Below, piece after piece: positions 52,588 through 60,424 of a stretch of DNA of 64,000 bases. The notes below the pieces were generated by a model. The model made no database searches. It was given only the letters and a program-made list of their open reading frames with translations, and was not told the origin of the DNA. The position numbers and the translations under genes are program-made. Location of the stretch: NCBI GenBank assembly GCA_018649885.1, contig JABIHA010000069.1:1-64000 (forward strand), read 5' to 3'. Position 1 is the stretch's first letter. The number at the start of each line of letters is the position of its first letter. The DNA comes from Bacteriovoracaceae bacterium. GTDB taxonomy: Bacteria > Bdellovibrionota > Bacteriovoracia > Bacteriovoracales > Bacteriovoracaceae.

Positions 52588-53391
52588 ATGGGGAAAAAAG
52601 CACCCTCGCGTTTGCCAACTAATACTAAGTACAAACTATACGAGTCAGCTGTTCAAAATCCAGAAAATGATGTCGAGTTTATGGTGGAATGGTATGAGAA
52701 ATTCAATGGTAAATCTCCAAAGGTTCTAAGAGAAGATTTTTGCGGCACAGGGATGATTTCCTGTGAATGGGCAAAATCCAGTGACGATAGATCTGCAATT
52801 GGGATTGATCTTGACCCAGAGCCAGTAGAAATCGGCAAGGAAAGACATTACTCAAAATTGTCAGAAGATGCCCAAAAAAGAGTGGAATATAAATTAGAAA
52901 ATGTTTTGAGTGCAGAAAATTGTAAAGCTGATTGCATAGCTGCTTTTAATTTTTCATATTTTATCTTTAAAAAAAGAAGTCAGCTGGTTGAGTATTTTAC
53001 TTCTGCAAGAAAATCTCTCAACCCTGGTGGTGTCTTTTTCATCGACCTTTTTGGAGGCACTGAGTGTCACCAGGAATTAGAGGAAGAAACAGAGCACGAC
53101 AAGTTTAGCTACTATTGGGATTGTGATAAATTTAATGCCATCACAGGAGAAGCTAAATACGCGATTCATTTTGAACACAAAGGTCGAAAGTATAAGAATG
53201 TTTTTACTTATGACTGGAGACATTGGTCACTTCCTGAGTTGATGGACATCCTAGAAGATGCTGGCTTTACCGAGCGCACGCCTTTTTGGGAAGGTGATGA
53301 CGATGATGGTACTGGAGACGGCGAATTCTACATTGCAAGTGATGAGGAAAACTGTGAGTCTTGGGTAACCTATATAGCAGCTCGCCCTTAG
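52588..53391 (+). CDS. SAM-dependent methyltransferase, class I
   Basis: This is a cytoplasmic protein of about 267 residues. The SAM-binding motif I is VLREDFCGTGMISCEWA, the acidic end of strand two is AIGIDLDPEPVEIG, and ARKSLNPGGVFFIDLFGG fits motif post-II/III. The substrate is unknown; the C-terminal half with LMDILEDAGF is typical of small-molecule methyltransferases. The start is at the ATG after GGAGAATTAC; an ATG 12 bases earlier is in frame but has no ribosome binding site. It overlaps the convergent HD-GYP gene by four bases. Confidence 0.85.
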   Translation: MGKKAPSRLPTNTKYKLYESAVQNPENDVEFMVEWYEKFNGKSPKVLREDFCGTGMISCEWAKSSDDRSAIGIDLDPEPVEIGKERHYSKLSEDAQKRVEYKLENVLSAENCKADCIAAFNFSYFIFKKRSQLVEYFTSARKSLNPGGVFFIDLFGGTECHQELEEETEHDKFSYYWDCDKFNAITGEAKYAIHFEHKGRKYKNVFTYDWRHWSLPELMDILEDAGFTERTPFWEGDDDDGTGDGEFYIASDEENCESWVTYIAARP

Positions 53392-54746
53392 GCCGCTTGA
53401 TCTTTCTCAATACATCTGGCAAAAAATTTATCTAAAAGATCTATAATCTCGGGGCGGAACCTTTCTTTTAAAGGCCCCATCTGGTGAAATTCTTTGATTT
53501 TTTCCCAAGCTTCAAGTAAAGAGAGTCTGTGCTTATTTTTAAAATCATTGAGAATATGGTCATACACATCACACAGAGCAAATAGGCTATACTCCTGTTG
53601 CACTTCCTTACCTGAAATACCTCGAGGGTAACCGGTTCCATCGAAATATTCGTGATGAAACTCAATGGCCTTTTTGGTGGCCTCTGTCATGATAAATCGT
53701 TTTTTCTCGAGAAGATCGAGAGTGTATTTAACATGAATCTGAAATTTAATCTGGTCAGTGACTGATTTGTTTGTCATCGAATGGGCCCCCTGGATTTTGA
53801 GTGGAAGTCCAATTGAGCCCGCGTCGTGGACAAGGGCAGCAATAGCAAGATCAGAAGAGTGATCGGTAAAAGTTGATTTCGAAAAAATTATTGAAAAAAT
53901 GGCCGTGTTGAGCCCGTGTGATATTCTGCTGTGCTTTCTATAAGGGATCTCTTTTAGGCACTCATACATGTCAGGGTAACGGTTAATTAGCTGTCTCAAT
54001 TTTTTGACAATGGATCCGGCCACTTCCTTCAATTGTTTCCCATGATTAAAACGACCTGCATTTGAGTGATCAAAGAGTTCTGAGAGAAAAAATTTATATT
54101 GTTTTCTGATGTGGTTTAAATCATCAGATAGTGGAAGAATATTTTCTAGTAAGAGCTTAGAAAGCTCTGGTCCTCTAACATAGATGTGACCATGACCACT
54201 TTCTCTCAGAGTCACATATTTTTGTTCGCCAAATTCCTCACCCTTTCTACAAATAAGGCTGTAGCCTTTATTGTCACTGTCATAGTAATAGAAATCAACA
54301 GAGTATTTTTTCATTGGATGAATATCTTTTGTCACTATTGTTCTGTATTCTTGCTTTTTAAAAAGGCTATAAATAAAGAGAAGGTGAGATGGAGTCATAG
54401 ACTTTTTAGGAAGCATGATAGTGGTGAAGTTTTTCTTTTTTAGTTCACGGTATTCCTCAGAGAGCTTACCAAACAAAATTATAAAAACGACCTTAGGATT
54501 TTGATGAAGAGCACTTTCATAGAGTTCTTTTAAATGTACTTTTTGTGATAAGAATCTTTCATTATGAAGTAAGTCACAATCAAAAATGACAAAGTCTTGT
54601 CTCTCGGCCTGCATTACTTCCACGGCCTTTTTTGTATTTCTTATTCCAAGGTATTTGCAGTCAAAGTCAAAGGTAGGCGCTAGTTTTTCTTCCAAATGAA
54701 GATCTTGGCCTATGAATAAAAACTTCGGTGGAGGTAGTATTCTCAC
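53388..54746 (-). CDS. HD-GYP protein with N-terminal receiver-like domain
   Basis: This is a 452-residue cytoplasmic protein. Residues 1-120 resemble a receiver fold (DFVIFDCDLLHN, KVVFIILFGKL, TIMLPKKSM) with incomplete acidic pocket. The shared front module lies around 145-195 (YSVDFYYYDSDNKGYSLICR, then GHIYVRGPELSKLL). The HD-GYP domain is canonical: SRISHGLNTA, ALVHDAGSIGLP, IHVKYTLDLL, EFHHEYFDGTGYPRG. Cyclic-di-GMP hydrolysis is likely. The start is GTG preceded by GGAAAT. It is the most orthodox of the five HD-type proteins in the window. Confidence 0.88.
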   Translation of the reverse strand: MRILPPPKFLFIGQDLHLEEKLAPTFDFDCKYLGIRNTKKAVEVMQAERQDFVIFDCDLLHNERFLSQKVHLKELYESALHQNPKVVFIILFGKLSEEYRELKKKNFTTIMLPKKSMTPSHLLFIYSLFKKQEYRTIVTKDIHPMKKYSVDFYYYDSDNKGYSLICRKGEEFGEQKYVTLRESGHGHIYVRGPELSKLLLENILPLSDDLNHIRKQYKFFLSELFDHSNAGRFNHGKQLKEVAGSIVKKLRQLINRYPDMYECLKEIPYRKHSRISHGLNTAIFSIIFSKSTFTDHSSDLAIAALVHDAGSIGLPLKIQGAHSMTNKSVTDQIKFQIHVKYTLDLLEKKRFIMTEATKKAIEFHHEYFDGTGYPRGISGKEVQQEYSLFALCDVYDHILNDFKNKHRLSLLEAWEKIKEFHQMGPLKERFRPEIIDLLDKFFARCIEKDQAA

Positions 54747-54836
54747 TTTTATTTCCTATGGATGGTTCGCATCTATAAGATCTTTTCGGTTTATAGAAAG
54801 AAAAATTGACTACAAATTAACTAGTACCCGCGTGAA

Positions 54837-56615
54837 TTAGACAACCTTTAAGACTTCATCGATATCCGTGATTCCTTCAATAACTCTTCGGGCAGCGTTA
54901 ACATTCATTCGAGTAAAAGAGTTAGCTGTTTTTGCTTCAAGAGTACTAAGCTCAATATCAGGAGTAATCAGTTTTCTTGTTTCCTGATTTATCACAAGAA
55001 GCTCATAAATACAGAGACGACCCAAGTATCCGGTGTTCTTGCACTTTGTACATCCAACGTGTTTATAGACGTATTCTGGAACTATCCCCTCTAGGTCATC
55101 ACCGACCAGTAGATTCCACAGCTCTTGTGGTGTCTTCTCTTTTTTCTTGCAATGAGGGCATAGTTTTCTAACAAGTCTTTGGGCCAGAATTCCCCTAAGA
55201 GTAGCGTTTAGCAGATAGGGGGCAATCCCCAAATCTAAAAGCCTTGTGATGGTAGAAAGTGCACCGTTAGTATGAAGTGTAGAGAAAACTAAGTGACCCG
55301 TAAGAGAAGCTTGCGCTGCCATTTCTCCCGTTTCTGTATCTCTAATTTCACCTACCATTATAATATCTGGGTCTTGTCTTAAAAAGGCCCTAATGGCACC
55401 TGAAAAATTTAAGTTAATATTCTTGTTAATTTGTAATTGATTAAACTTATCATTAATCATTTCCACTGGATCTTCGATGGTACAAATATTGACATCATCT
55501 GTGGCCCGGGCCTCAAGAGAGGTATATAGGGTAGTAGTTTTTCCCGATCCAGTAGGGCCTGTGACTAAAATAATTCCATTATTTGCATTTATCAATTTAG
55601 TCCAAATATTTTTATCTTGTGGATAAAATCCAAGTTGTAAAAAATCTCTTTTGGCAACTTCTGGGTTGAATACTCTTATCACTAGCTTTTCACCAAAGAG
55701 AGTAGGGACACTTGAAAGTCTTAAATCTAAATCATTAACATCAAAGTGATGTCCCTTTATCCTTCCATCTTGTGGCTTTCTTTTTTCATCCACTTTCATT
55801 CCGCACAATATTTTTAATCTACTGACTACTGGGACAAAAATTTTAGGATCCATTTTGTAGACAGTTAGAAGGATTCCATCAATACGAAACCTAATTTTGC
55901 ATAGGCCTTTCTTGGGTTCAAAGTGGATATCTGAGGCCCTTTCGGTATAGGCATATTGTACAATCCAGGTGACAATTTTTACTGTTGCTGAATCTTCTGT
56001 TCCAAGGGATCTATTTTTACTATGCTCAACGAGCTTTTCAAGCTCATTAATATTTCCTGACCTCATCATTCTGGTGGATTTTTTGTGAGAGAAATCGCTT
56101 CCCTTTAAAAATCTGTGAACAGAGAAAAATTCAACTATAAATTTATTTATTGCTATGGGATTTGCAAAAACAACTTTTACTTTACGCTTGAGGATCGACT
56201 CCATTTCACCAATCCAATGATCTGTATGTGGACTGCATGTGGCGAATGTTACTTCAGACTTTCCTACTAAAATGGGAAGGATTCTGAGTCGTTTTGCGTA
56301 GGCCTCTGAAACAATTGTAGTGACCGATTGAACTTCGATTTTCAGGGGATCAAGTTTCACGTAGGGAATTTCAAAGTATCCTGCAAAGAATTCGCTCAGT
56401 CCTTCATGTGTCAGTACATGATTTTCTATAAGAGGATGCTTCAATTGATAGCGGGCCAGTATGCTGATGGGGTTGTCTCTTAGATCACGGTCATCTTTTA
56501 GAATTTGGATTGCTCTTTTTTTAGGCAGCATTTTAAGCTCTACTAAAATCTTCAAAGCATGTGAAAGTTCAAATTTTTTTTCTCGAATTTTATTCCGTGT
56601 TTTTCTCTCAAACAT
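54837..56615 (-). CDS. GspE/PilB-type secretion or pilus ATPase
   Basis: This is a hexameric cytoplasmic ATPase of 592 residues. The N-terminal MshEN-like region (residues about 1-150) has been linked to cyclic-di-GMP binding in relatives. The C-terminal motor has Walker A ILVTGPTGSGKTTTLYT, the Asp box ICTIEDPVEMI, Walker B RQDPDIIMVGEIRD, the His box TGHLVFSTLHTN and the zinc cysteines CPHCKK and CTKCKNTGYLGR. It could drive type IV pili or type II secretion; no pilin or secretin gene is adjacent. The start ATG follows AAGGGG. HD-GYP genes nearby make cyclic-di-GMP control conceivable. Confidence 0.93.
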   Translation of the reverse strand: MFERKTRNKIREKKFELSHALKILVELKMLPKKRAIQILKDDRDLRDNPISILARYQLKHPLIENHVLTHEGLSEFFAGYFEIPYVKLDPLKIEVQSVTTIVSEAYAKRLRILPILVGKSEVTFATCSPHTDHWIGEMESILKRKVKVVFANPIAINKFIVEFFSVHRFLKGSDFSHKKSTRMMRSGNINELEKLVEHSKNRSLGTEDSATVKIVTWIVQYAYTERASDIHFEPKKGLCKIRFRIDGILLTVYKMDPKIFVPVVSRLKILCGMKVDEKRKPQDGRIKGHHFDVNDLDLRLSSVPTLFGEKLVIRVFNPEVAKRDFLQLGFYPQDKNIWTKLINANNGIILVTGPTGSGKTTTLYTSLEARATDDVNICTIEDPVEMINDKFNQLQINKNINLNFSGAIRAFLRQDPDIIMVGEIRDTETGEMAAQASLTGHLVFSTLHTNGALSTITRLLDLGIAPYLLNATLRGILAQRLVRKLCPHCKKKEKTPQELWNLLVGDDLEGIVPEYVYKHVGCTKCKNTGYLGRLCIYELLVINQETRKLITPDIELSTLEAKTANSFTRMNVNAARRVIEGITDIDEVLKVV

Positions 56616-56749
56616 TTTACAACCCCTTCTCATAGGGCTTTTCGGCATTTTTGCAAATTTCAGTAGAAGCAAAGTGTTATGATCGGGTACTGTTATAAAA
56701 CTATCACTTTATGAGTATAATAATCTAATTTCTATTTATTGGAGAAGAT

Positions 56750-57214
56750 ATGTTGGGCCCAGAAGATCTGAAGTTGAGTGCTATTGACTGTAAAAATGGT
56801 GAAGAGGTTGATTTCCTATATCAATTTATTTTTGATCACCATTCGACACCCAAAAACTTATTGCCCACGAAAGAAGAGCTTAACTCACCCTCACTTTTCT
56901 TTTTTAGGGCAGTACTTGATGAGAAGCTCATTGGCATGTCTAGCTACTACAAGGTCACTCCATTTTTGGCGGAAACCCAAAAGACCATAGTCCTTCCCGA
57001 GTTCAGGGGGAAAGGCTTTGGTAAGAAAATCTCCTCACTTATGGAAGATCTTATTAAAAATAGAGGATTCAAGAAAATTCGTTCTGCTATCTATATCCAA
57101 AATCTCAAGATGCTCAAAATCAAATTAGACCAAAGCTATATTATTGAGGGACTTCTAAGGGATCACGATGCTCCTGGGCTTCATGAATATAGTTTGGGAA
57201 AAATCCTCGGCTAA
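56750..57214 (+). CDS. GNAT-family N-acetyltransferase
   Basis: This is a 154-residue cytoplasmic protein. The acetyl-CoA-binding pattern is IVLPEFRGKGFGKKISSLME (Q/RxxGxG/A type), preceded by LDEKLIGMSSYYKV and followed by IRSAIYIQNLKMLKI, as expected of the GNAT fold. The substrate is unknown. A good ribosome binding site (TTGGAGAAG) precedes the ATG. Two tandem small RNA genes begin about 55 bases after its stop. Confidence 0.8.
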   Translation: MLGPEDLKLSAIDCKNGEEVDFLYQFIFDHHSTPKNLLPTKEELNSPSLFFFRAVLDEKLIGMSSYYKVTPFLAETQKTIVLPEFRGKGFGKKISSLMEDLIKNRGFKKIRSAIYIQNLKMLKIKLDQSYIIEGLLRDHDAPGLHEYSLGKILG

Positions 57215-57266
57215 GTATTTGAAAAGATAAGGGTTTCAAGAAAAGATGAGATTCTTTTGGGTATTA

Positions 57267-57292
57267 TGAAACCTTTTTCCATAAGCCGCGTA
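57267..57292 (+). promoter_or_regulatory. ECF-sigma-type promoter of sRNA copy 1
   Basis: TGAAAC (57267-57272), 16 bases, CGTA (57289-57292). This matches the TGAAAC-N16-CGTA pattern described for ECF sigma factors such as SigW. The same arrangement is conserved in the second copy. Confidence 0.65.
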
Positions 57293-57298
57293 TTACCT

Positions 57299-57432
57299 AT
57301 GACATAACATCCTTATGCTTTTAATTTGCCCCCCCAAGGCAATTTTGATTGTGAAGGATCTAAAGATGGATTCTTCACATAAAGGCTTACCAGAGACTCA
57401 CGGAGTAGTTACTGGTAGGCCTTTTTATTTTT
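57299..57432 (+). ncRNA. small RNA, tandem copy 1
   Basis: This is a predicted RNA of about 134 bases, not translated in any evident frame. It shows three ordered stems. First is TTGCC/GGCAA with a C-rich loop CCCCCAA (57326-57342). Second is a 10-bp stem GTGAAGGATC/GATTCTTCAC (57351-57378). Third is a terminator stem (57381-57421, AAAGGC...GCCTTT with TACCAG/CTGGTA inside) followed by a T-rich tail. It is homologous over its full length to a second copy 265 bases downstream. The middle stem shows compensatory changes between copies. The unpaired C-run could base-pair with Shine-Dalgarno sequences, which is inference. Confidence 0.7.
57381..57432 (+). terminator. terminator of sRNA copy 1
   Basis: AAAGGC pairs with GCCTTT and TACCAG with CTGGTA, with an inner ACTC/GAGT stem, followed by TTTTTATTTTT. 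Confidence 0.8.
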
Positions 57433-57531
57433 CCCCCTACTTCATTTCTAATTTAAATCTGAAATTAAAACACTCCTTAACTAGTTGAATTTACTTGATT
57501 ATTTAAAAGGTTTATTTTATTTCGATTTTTT

Positions 57532-57557
57532 TGAAACCTTTTTCCCTAAGCTTCGTA
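57532..57557 (+). promoter_or_regulatory. ECF-sigma-type promoter of sRNA copy 2
   Basis: TGAAAC (57532-57537), 16 bases, CGTA (57554-57557), identical in hexamers and spacing to copy 1. A TTGAAA/TATTAT reading with 19-base spacing is possible here but not in copy 1. Confidence 0.65.
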
Positions 57558-57563
57558 TTATCC

Positions 57564-57694
57564 ATAACACAACATCCTTCTGCTTTCATTTGCCCCCCAA
57601 GGCAATTTAGAATGTGATGGAACTTATGATGGATCCACCACAGAAATGGCCCTCAGAGACTCAAGGAGAGTCCTGATTGGCCCTTTCATATTTC
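57564..57694 (+). ncRNA. small RNA, tandem copy 2
   Basis: This predicted RNA of about 131 bases is aligned with copy 1 from the promoter to the terminator. It has the same order of elements: TTGCC/GGCAA with loop CCCCAA (57590-57605), a stem GTG.TGGA/TCCA.CAC (57614-57641), and a terminator with GGCC and CTCAG/CTGAT pairing ending in CCCTTTCATATTT. Stem sequences differ from copy 1 while pairing is kept at several places (for example an A-T pair becomes T-A). That argues for selection on structure. No ribosome binding site or ORF is evident. Confidence 0.7.
57646..57694 (+). terminator. terminator of sRNA copy 2
   Basis: GGCC-CTCAG pairs with CTGAT-TGGCC, with GACTC/GAGTC inside, followed by CTTTCATATTT. 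The T-tail is weaker than that of copy 1. Confidence 0.65.
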
Positions 57695-57848
57695 CCGCAC
57701 TGAAAGTCATGGTAACCTCTTAAATTTACAAGTATTAAAATCCTTAATTTCAAGATAGGCCCTGCGTATTAATTTTTCTGGTCCAGTAGACCAACTCTAC
57801 CAATAAATGTAAGCTGAACGCCTTCAATCTTTGAACTAGGAACTATAA

Positions 57849-58238
57849 ATGGGGAAAGCTCTTCTGTGCTTTGCGGTCGGTGTTGCTCTTACTACTAATC
57901 TCTACGCTTTAGAATCGGGTATAACCGGAAAAATAAAGCTCACTAAGGCACTTGCAAAGAAGATAGGCAAAAACTCAACTCTCTTTGTTATGGCGAAAAG
58001 AGTAGGTCGCTCAGGTCCTCCTGTTGCTGTAGTAAAAATAAAGTCTCCTGTCTTTCCACAAAAATTTAAAATTTCCCAAAATGATGTGATGATGAAAGGT
58101 CTTCCATTTGAAGGACCATTTATTATTGCTGCCAAATTGTCTCCCAGCGGAGACGCAATGGATGGGATGGCGCGCGGGTCTCACAGAAACCCTGTTCCTA
58201 TTGGAAGTCAGAATATAGAAGTCATTCTTAAAAGGTAA
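57849..58238 (+). CDS. exported CcmI/CycH C-terminal-like domain protein
   Basis: This 129-residue protein has a signal peptide (LLCFAVGVALTTNLYA). The mature part (GITGKIKLTKALAKKIGKNS, LFVMAKRVGRSGPPVAVVKI, FKISQNDVMMKGLPFEGP, IIAAKLSPSGDAM) follows the pattern of the periplasmic C-terminal domain of the cytochrome c biogenesis protein CcmI/CycH: strand, TLFVxAR, PLAV, DDxMMxG, VxxRISxSG. In CcmI this part binds apocytochrome c; here it stands alone without membrane helices or TPRs. AGGAACT precedes the ATG. The role is unknown; a chaperone-like binding role is inference. Confidence 0.75.
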   Translation: MGKALLCFAVGVALTTNLYALESGITGKIKLTKALAKKIGKNSTLFVMAKRVGRSGPPVAVVKIKSPVFPQKFKISQNDVMMKGLPFEGPFIIAAKLSPSGDAMDGMARGSHRNPVPIGSQNIEVILKR

Positions 58239-58285
58239 CTTGCCTCATTTTTTTGAGAGATACCATCTGGAGCCTATCAAATCGA

Positions 58286-58717
58286 TTAAGTGCAGTGACC
58301 TAAGAGTTGTGATTTCCCTATAGCTCCAATATTACAACCTTTTTCAAAAACAACTTTATAATTAAATGGCATGTTGTGAATCACTTCATTGGCCCCAATC
58401 ATAGCTCCAGGGCCTAGCTCGGTGATTTTTTTATTGGAATGAAAAATTCGAGCTTTTCCTTGCACTATAAGATACGCCACAAGTGGAATCTGCCCCTTAT
58501 CAATTGATACATAATCACTTTTTAACTTGTGGAAATAAGCGAGGTGCTTTTTTGAAAGATAAAAATGAGTGCTTGAATTTATGGCCGCGAACTTGATTCC
58601 CAAAATTCTAGTCAACAAAGAACATTGAATACATACTTTCTCAACTACAAATGCAATTGAAAATAAACTAAAAATAATAATCCCTCCAACAAACAAGTAA
58701 CTCGGTATAAGAAACAT
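58286..58717 (-). CDS. membrane-anchored cyclic-nucleotide-binding-fold protein without HTH
   Basis: This is a 143-residue protein. One membrane helix is present near residues 4-27 (LFVGGIIIFSLFSIAFVV). The C-terminal part (LVAYLIVQGKARIFHS, ITELGPGAMIGANEVI, VVFEKGCNIGAIGKSQL) matches the beta-roll of Crp/cNMP-binding domains, including the glycine-rich ELGPGAMIG turn. There is no DNA-binding domain. The Arg that contacts cAMP phosphate is not evident, so the ligand is uncertain. GGAGGGGGG precedes the ATG. It follows a related gene at 58747-59205 by 29 bases in one operon. Confidence 0.7.
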   Translation of the reverse strand: MFLIPSYLFVGGIIIFSLFSIAFVVEKVCIQCSLLTRILGIKFAAINSSTHFYLSKKHLAYFHKLKSDYVSIDKGQIPLVAYLIVQGKARIFHSNKKITELGPGAMIGANEVIHNMPFNYKVVFEKGCNIGAIGKSQLLGHCT

Positions 58718-58746
58718 ATTCCCCCCTCCAGGTACGTTACTACTTT

Positions 58747-59205
58747 TTAAAAATGAGATTTATTAGCGTATTGATCTTTTAAACTCTTTTCGTTTTCCAT
58801 GATTTCTTTCACATATTTCTTGTCAAAAAAACAGGCCACAGTGTCGGTCAAAGCCTCGGCTTTAAAGTCAGTATATTCTTCTTCTAAATGACACATGCCT
58901 ATTGTACTACCAGGTCCTAATTCTTTACTGGTGATGGTCCCATCTTTATTTTTTGTGGAAAAATTAATAAGCCCAGATTTTATACAAAAAATTCCATAAT
59001 AAGGGGTCTTAAAATCAATAAGTGCTTGTCCCTTTTTATAAAAGTTAAATATTTTCATCTTGCTATTCAAATCTAATTGGTCCTGGTTAAAACCACAGAA
59101 TATTGATTTCATTAAAACATTGCATTTTGAACACTGTGGAGGAGCATTTTTTTTGATAACAACCCCCTTGCTACTTATACATTGATAAAGATTTTGCTGT
59201 AACAT
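58747..59205 (-). CDS. Crp/Fnr-type sensor domain without HTH
   Basis: This is a 152-residue soluble protein. The N-terminus has CSKCNVLMKSIFCGFNQDQL, resembling the Cys-containing start of Crp/Fnr-family regulators. It is followed by the beta-roll (KKGQALIDFKTPYYGIFCIK, INFSTKNKDG, ELGPGSTIGMCHLEEEYTDF) and one helix (KYVKEIMENEKSL). The chain stops where the HTH domain should begin. It is therefore a sensory domain alone, perhaps acting by protein contact. It lies 29 bases upstream of the membrane-anchored relative on the same strand. The ribosome binding site is weak. Confidence 0.75.
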   Translation of the reverse strand: MLQQNLYQCISSKGVVIKKNAPPQCSKCNVLMKSIFCGFNQDQLDLNSKMKIFNFYKKGQALIDFKTPYYGIFCIKSGLINFSTKNKDGTITSKELGPGSTIGMCHLEEEYTDFKAEALTDTVACFFDKKYVKEIMENEKSLKDQYANKSHF

Positions 59206-59428
59206 TTTGAGATCGGAAAGTCTTTACGTCACATCTGAAACTGATTATTGTCAAAGTGATTTTTTAAACTATTAAAAATCAGAGGGAATAATTTTCCACA
59301 AATAATACTAAGAAAACTTAATGACAAACTCTGAGTACATTTTTGCTAAGTGGCACAGATCCCTCGCAATTGGCAAATAAAAATTACAGCAGTAGCGGAA
59401 CTCTATTTTGATGCTAATTATAAAATAT

Positions 59429-59839
59429 TTATTTTTTAGAAAGGGTCATAGCAACGAGGCATACTTCAATATTGGGGTCTGCTTTGGATTGGAGTACTTC
59501 AAATTCGCCTCCGATTTTTTTAAGAATATGTCTGTCGTATTCCATTAAGCGATGGCAGGCGGACAAATCTCCACTTGCTGTCACGGGGCACTTACCTAGA
59601 ATTTGGGCATATACCTTATTTTCATCATGGTGAGTGATCGGGACAAATTTCTTGGAAGGAAACATTCTTTGCCACTCATTACCCAATTGTTCTAAATCAT
59701 TTGCTCTTCGAGCTCTTTTTACCAGCATTGTTAAATTGGCAAATGCACGCATAGTATACTTTGAGACAAGCTGAAGCCTGGGATTTTTGGAGAGGGCCCC
59801 AAGGAGGTTTAAAAATAAATTAAAGGTAAATTTACTCAT
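59429..59839 (-). CDS. conserved-looking small protein next to bacterioferritin
   Basis: This is a 136-residue cytoplasmic protein. An amphipathic, helical N-terminal half (FNLFLNLLGALSKN) is followed by a compact part with GKCPVTASGDLSACHRLMEYDRHI and EVCLVAMTLSKK. Three Cys and two His could bind metal or haem. I do not recognise the family with certainty. Its ATG overlaps the stop of the bacterioferritin gene by one base (TAATG), so it is translated together with it and is probably tied to iron handling. Confidence 0.6.
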   Translation of the reverse strand: MSKFTFNLFLNLLGALSKNPRLQLVSKYTMRAFANLTMLVKRARRANDLEQLGNEWQRMFPSKKFVPITHHDENKVYAQILGKCPVTASGDLSACHRLMEYDRHILKKIGGEFEVLQSKADPNIEVCLVAMTLSKK

Positions 59840-60306
59840 TACATTTGTGATTGTTGGTAATTCTGAATACCAATCTTTTCCATCAGCTCAAGATTTGTTT
59901 CAAGCCAATTAATATGATCTTCTTCTGTTTCTTTTAAAAGAGTAAGAAGTATTTCTCTAGTAACAAAATCGCCCTCTTTTTCACAAATTTGAATGCCACT
60001 TTCGAGCTTTTTGGCCACTACAAGCTCAAAATCGAGACCCTGTGAAAACATGCTCTTGACATCAGTAGCGATCTCAATAGGGACTCTTTTTGAAAGAATC
60101 GGAGTTCCTTCTAGTAGTAAAATCCTTTCAATTAATTTGGTGGCATGGATATTTTCATCATCTTTTTCATGGTCAAATTGTTGGTAGAGCTTAGTTAGAC
60201 CCCAGTCTTTGTACATTCTGGAGTGAACAAAGTAGACATCAATGGCTGTCAGCTCAAGGCTTAATAGCTCATTTAAGTGGTTTATGATATTTTGATTTCC
60301 CTTCAC
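59839..60306 (-). CDS. bacterioferritin paralogue lacking the haem methionine
   Basis: This is a 155-residue ferritin-like subunit. Ferroxidase ligands Glu18, Glu51, His54, Glu94 and, after a one-residue insertion, Glu128 and His131 are present, as is Tyr25. The haem-ligating Met52 of bacterioferritin is Asn here (DDENIHATKLIERILLLEG). It may form non-haem cages or mixed cages with the haem-competent Bfr at 50755-51219. The start is GTG after TAGGAG. It is coupled to the small Cys/His protein downstream. Its upstream region does not contain the palindrome found before bfd. Confidence 0.9.
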   Translation of the reverse strand: MKGNQNIINHLNELLSLELTAIDVYFVHSRMYKDWGLTKLYQQFDHEKDDENIHATKLIERILLLEGTPILSKRVPIEIATDVKSMFSQGLDFELVVAKKLESGIQICEKEGDFVTREILLTLLKETEEDHINWLETNLELMEKIGIQNYQQSQM

Positions 60307-60424
60307 TTTAACTCCTAGATATTATTTGCCTAACCTTTTTACCGCAATTGATATAAATTTTCTACCAAATCTGCAAATAAAACCAACAGAAAATCAAAGG
60401 GACATTTAAGCAATCTGTTCTTTT

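Noticed and set aside
59206-59428. FNR-type box upstream of the Crp/Fnr-like sensor gene
   Set aside because: Only a partial TTGTC...TGA resemblance; the symmetric TTGAT-N4-ATCAA was not found.
60307-60400. Copy of the bfd operator upstream of the second bacterioferritin
   Set aside because: Only loose resemblance (CAAATAAT), without symmetric arms.
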